35,351 nt of DNA from Helicobacter sp. 13S00401-1 (GTDB lineage: Bacteria > Campylobacterota > Campylobacteria > Campylobacterales > Helicobacteraceae), in contig NZ_MLAR01000015.1 of the NCBI RefSeq assembly GCF_002272925.1, positions 1-35,351 on the forward strand, read 5' to 3'. Below the pieces are notes generated by a model. It had not been told where the DNA came from. It worked only from the letters and a program-made list of their open reading frames with translations, and made no database searches. Of the stretch, positions 33,402 to 35,351 are shown one piece after another. Each line of letters starts with the position of its first letter. The stretch's first letter is position 1. The position numbers were made by a program, and so were the translations under genes.

Positions 33402-35048
33402 ATGTTTAAAAAAGCCTTTGTTTTAGGACTTACAACTCTTTGTGCTGTTGTTGCAAATGGCTTTAAGATTCAAGAACAAAGCTTAAATGGCACTGCACTT
33501 TCAAGTGCTTATGTAGCAGGAGCACGTGGTGCAGATGCAAGCTACTATAATCCAGCTAATATGGGCTTTGCTAATGACTATGGGGAGAATAAAAATGAGT
33601 TTGAGATGGCATTTAGCATCATCAACATCCCAGGCTTTAGTTTTGATGTCCCAACTTCTAATAAGGGCTTAACTTCTATAACCCACCTTACCTATAAAGG
33701 TATAGCCCAAACAGGCGGGGACTTGCTTAATGGCATAAACAAAGTTTTTAATTCAAACATAAACGTTCAAAATCTTATCCCAACTACCATATCACTTCAA
33801 CACACAACTCCAGATAGCTCTTATGTAAGTGGCTTTACTGGTGATACTAACTTCTTTATGCCTAAGTTTTTTTATAAGTCTAAAACTTATAATGGCCTTA
33901 CATTTGGCGCAAGTTTTATAGCCCCTAGTGGACTGGCTTTGCAGTGGCAAGGTAAGGGTGGGGAGTTTTTACAAGATATATTTATCTTCTTAGTTGAGCT
34001 TAGTACTCCTATAAGCTATACCTATAATGATAGAATCTCAGTCTCCATAGCCCCTAGAATCCTCTATGGTATGGGCAAGTTTAACAACACTGTCTATGTT
34101 CCTCTAGGCACAGCCCAAAACCCTGGTAATACTCCTTCTTTTTCCCCAGATGTGCTTAAAAGCTTACCACCTGGCCTTATACCTACTTCTATGGAAGATA
34201 GCCTTGGGACGGTTCAAAGGAATCCAACTATTTTAGGAATCTTAGGTCTGCCTCAAGGTGCTAGCCAACTAGATGTTATAAAAAGCATGGTTTCAAATAT
34301 CCAAACCTCCCTAGTAGGTACAGCGCGCGTTGATCAAAGAAGTGATGGAAGTGACTTAGGTTTTGGTTATAGGGCAGCCCTTTCAATAAGAGTAGCGGAT
34401 AATGGCATGTTCTCAGTCGTTTATAGCTCTCCAGTAAGTTTTGATTTTAAAGGGAATCTTGATGCTAACACCATTATAGGTGGTCCAGTAGGAAGTGTTA
34501 GGATGAAAACTACTTTAGATCTTTTTATAACTATGCCAGAGATTATAACTCTAGCTTATGCCCATCAGATAGGACCAGTAAGACTAGAAGCAGTTTATGA
34601 AAGAACATTTTGGAGTAGGGGAAGGAAGTTTGATATAAGCTTTGATGCAGACCATGCTAAGTTTGAAGCAAGTCCAGGAAGCGTGGCACAAAGCTTTTCT
34701 CAAGAACAGTTAAAAAGTATGATAAACCTTGCTGACTTTAGTGCTGTTGCTATGGGGGTAGGTTGGAGGGATACTAACCACTTTAGACTAGGGGCTACTT
34801 ATATAGGCAAAAAGCTTAGACTCATGGCTAGTGTAGCTTATGAGCAATCACCAGTGCAACAAGACATGATAGGTATACCAGATAGTGATGGCTATATGGT
34901 GGGTTTTGGTGCAAAGTATAACTTTAGAGGCTTTGATATAGGAGTAGCTTTAAGTCAGACTTTTAAAGAAAATAGACGATCAATTTATAGTGGTCCTCAT
35001 ATCGGACAACTTCGTATCGCTACTGCTTCACTTGGCTATAGATGGTAG
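33402..35048 (+). CDS. OmpP1/FadL/TodX-family outer membrane protein
   Basis: A 548-residue outer-membrane beta-barrel with signal peptide MFKKAFVLGLTTLCAVVANG. The mature N-terminus FKIQEQSLNGTALSSAYVAG followed by ADASYYNPANMGF is the FadL-type plug or hatch region that occupies the barrel. Later segments alternate as amphipathic strands (PEIITLAYAHQIGPVRLEAVYERTFW) and the last strand ends in YRW, a typical outer-membrane C-terminal aromatic. FadL proteins take up long-chain fatty acids or other hydrophobic compounds by lateral diffusion. The length is somewhat above E. coli FadL because of a longer loop near 235-305. Substrate is unknown. It is monocistronic by position. Confidence 0.9.
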   Translation: MFKKAFVLGLTTLCAVVANGFKIQEQSLNGTALSSAYVAGARGADASYYNPANMGFANDYGENKNEFEMAFSIINIPGFSFDVPTSNKGLTSITHLTYKGIAQTGGDLLNGINKVFNSNINVQNLIPTTISLQHTTPDSSYVSGFTGDTNFFMPKFFYKSKTYNGLTFGASFIAPSGLALQWQGKGGEFLQDIFIFLVELSTPISYTYNDRISVSIAPRILYGMGKFNNTVYVPLGTAQNPGNTPSFSPDVLKSLPPGLIPTSMEDSLGTVQRNPTILGILGLPQGASQLDVIKSMVSNIQTSLVGTARVDQRSDGSDLGFGYRAALSIRVADNGMFSVVYSSPVSFDFKGNLDANTIIGGPVGSVRMKTTLDLFITMPEIITLAYAHQIGPVRLEAVYERTFWSRGRKFDISFDADHAKFEASPGSVAQSFSQEQLKSMINLADFSAVAMGVGWRDTNHFRLGATYIGKKLRLMASVAYEQSPVQQDMIGIPDSDGYMVGFGAKYNFRGFDIGVALSQTFKENRRSIYSGPHIGQLRIATASLGYRW

Positions 35049-35052
35049 TTTA

Positions 35053-35092
35053 GATTCTAAGTTTTGTAATATTTTTTTATAGAATCATTTTT
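35053..35092 (+). terminator. Inverted AGATTCTA-type pair after the FadL-family gene
   Basis: GATTCTA (35053-35059) and TAGAATC (35080-35086) form a 7-base stem with a T-rich 20-base loop, starting four bases past the stop and followed by ATTTTT. It resembles a terminator built from the abundant motif of the window. The long loop weakens it. Confidence 0.4.
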
Positions 35093-35191
35093 ATCGGGTG
35101 GTTCCAATCTCTTTACACTATTGACTAGATATTTATTCCAACATTTTCTTTTGTACATAGATTATTATTTGTAGATTTTCTTTAACCAAAA

Positions 35192-35206
35192 AGGGGTTTA
35201 ACCCCT
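35192..35206. repeat. Palindrome AGGGGTT-T-AACCCCT
   Basis: Two 7-base arms around a single base form the first of four inverted structures packed into 35192-35345. The GC content is clearly above the surrounding sequence. Confidence 0.85.
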
Positions 35207-35211
35207 CCTCA

Positions 35212-35257
35212 CTCCCCTTAACCCCGAAAAAGGTACTTTTTCGGCAATCAAGGGGAG
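35212..35257. repeat. Nested two-stem inverted repeat
   Basis: Outer arms CTCCCCTT (35212-35219) and AAGGGGAG (35250-35257) enclose an inner hairpin of CCGAAAAAG (35224-35232), loop GTA, and CTTTTTCGG (35236-35244). All arms are perfect complements. The structure folds as a two-part hairpin in RNA or a cruciform in DNA. Confidence 0.85.
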
Positions 35258-35260
35258 AGC

Positions 35261-35345
35261 CTCGCTAATTCCGTTTCTAGCAAAAAAATGGCGTTCGCAC
35301 TTCTGCTTACTTGTTTCCATTTTTTTGCACCACGAAACGGGCGAG
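35261..35345. repeat. Triple-nested inverted repeat near the right edge
   Basis: Three perfect arm pairs are nested: CTCGC (35261-35265) with GCGAG (35341-35345), CCGTTTC (35271-35277) with GAAACGG (35334-35340), and GCAAAAAAATGG (35280-35291) with CCATTTTTTTGC (35317-35328). They enclose a 25-base loop (35292-35316). No reading frame is evident. The element may extend beyond the window. Confidence 0.85.
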
Positions 35346-35351
35346 CTAACG

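Larger units (their letters stand above)
35049..35351. other. Right-end intergenic region (303 bases)
   Basis: No coding sequence is visible. The first 140 bases are AT-rich with a terminator-like pair. The last 160 bases are the dense nested palindromes described separately, with a base composition unlike the flanking genes. No tRNA cloverleaf could be recognised. Confidence 0.7.

Noticed and set aside
35161-35351. Possible tRNA or rRNA fragment at the right end
   Set aside because: No cloverleaf, TTC-loop or anticodon arm could be arranged. The arms are long perfect palindromes unlike tRNA.

Overview
The window looks like a chromosomal segment of an AT-rich Helicobacter-type member of the Campylobacterales. 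The evidence is the low GC content, the gene repertoire and gene neighbourhoods I recall from Helicobacter and Campylobacter. The repertoire includes futalosine-pathway MqnC, the FlgG/FlgG2 rod pair, a Maf flagellin-modification protein and FecDE. The neighbourhoods are ftsY / thioredoxin-like lipoprotein / 5-formyl-THF cyclo-ligase / rny, mqnC / M16, and rlmB / RodZ-like / periplasmic protein / aminotransferase. Species assignment is inference, because no database search was possible.

Layout. Positions 1-1314 (minus) hold the N-terminal two-thirds of a chemotaxis receptor that runs off the left edge. Upstream of it are a sigma28-like promoter and a (TA)23 repeat. Positions 1859-4520 (minus) carry htpG and a pair of small lipoprotein genes. 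Positions 4583-9320 (plus) carry bioA, a TerC-like membrane protein, a GIY-YIG/T5orf172 gene broken by an in-frame stop, and the rod genes flgG and flgG2 behind a sigma54-type promoter. Positions 9367-13404 (minus) carry an iron-type ABC ATPase and permease and a large WD40/alpha-solenoid protein. ispG (plus) converges on ftsY and a thioredoxin-like lipoprotein (minus) at a strong hairpin terminator. From 16593 to 32147 thirteen genes run on the plus strand, many touching or overlapping: 5-FCL, rny, maf, MFS, hypD, mnmC-like, mqnC, M16-like, rlmB, rodZ-like, a periplasmic partner, alaC-type aminotransferase and waaL. lgt (minus) and a FadL-family porin (plus) diverge near the right end, which finishes in a dense block of nested inverted repeats.

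Functional themes. Motility and chemotaxis are represented by the receptor, rod proteins and Maf. Envelope biogenesis is represented by lgt, waaL, the RodZ-like protein, lipoproteins and FadL. RNA metabolism is represented by rny, rlmB and mnmC-like, and cofactor or isoprenoid synthesis by bioA, mqnC, ispG and hypD. Most of this is ordinary chromosomal housekeeping.

The observations most worth a second look are: the very frequent 8-mer AGATTCTA/TAGAATCT across the whole window, including inverted pairs at gene ends, which resembles the behaviour of DNA-uptake sequences; the (TA)23 tract beside the receptor promoter; the nested palindromes at 35192-35345; the propeller-plus-solenoid protein; the nonsense-interrupted T5orf172 gene; and a tandem 42-residue duplication in the RodZ-like protein.
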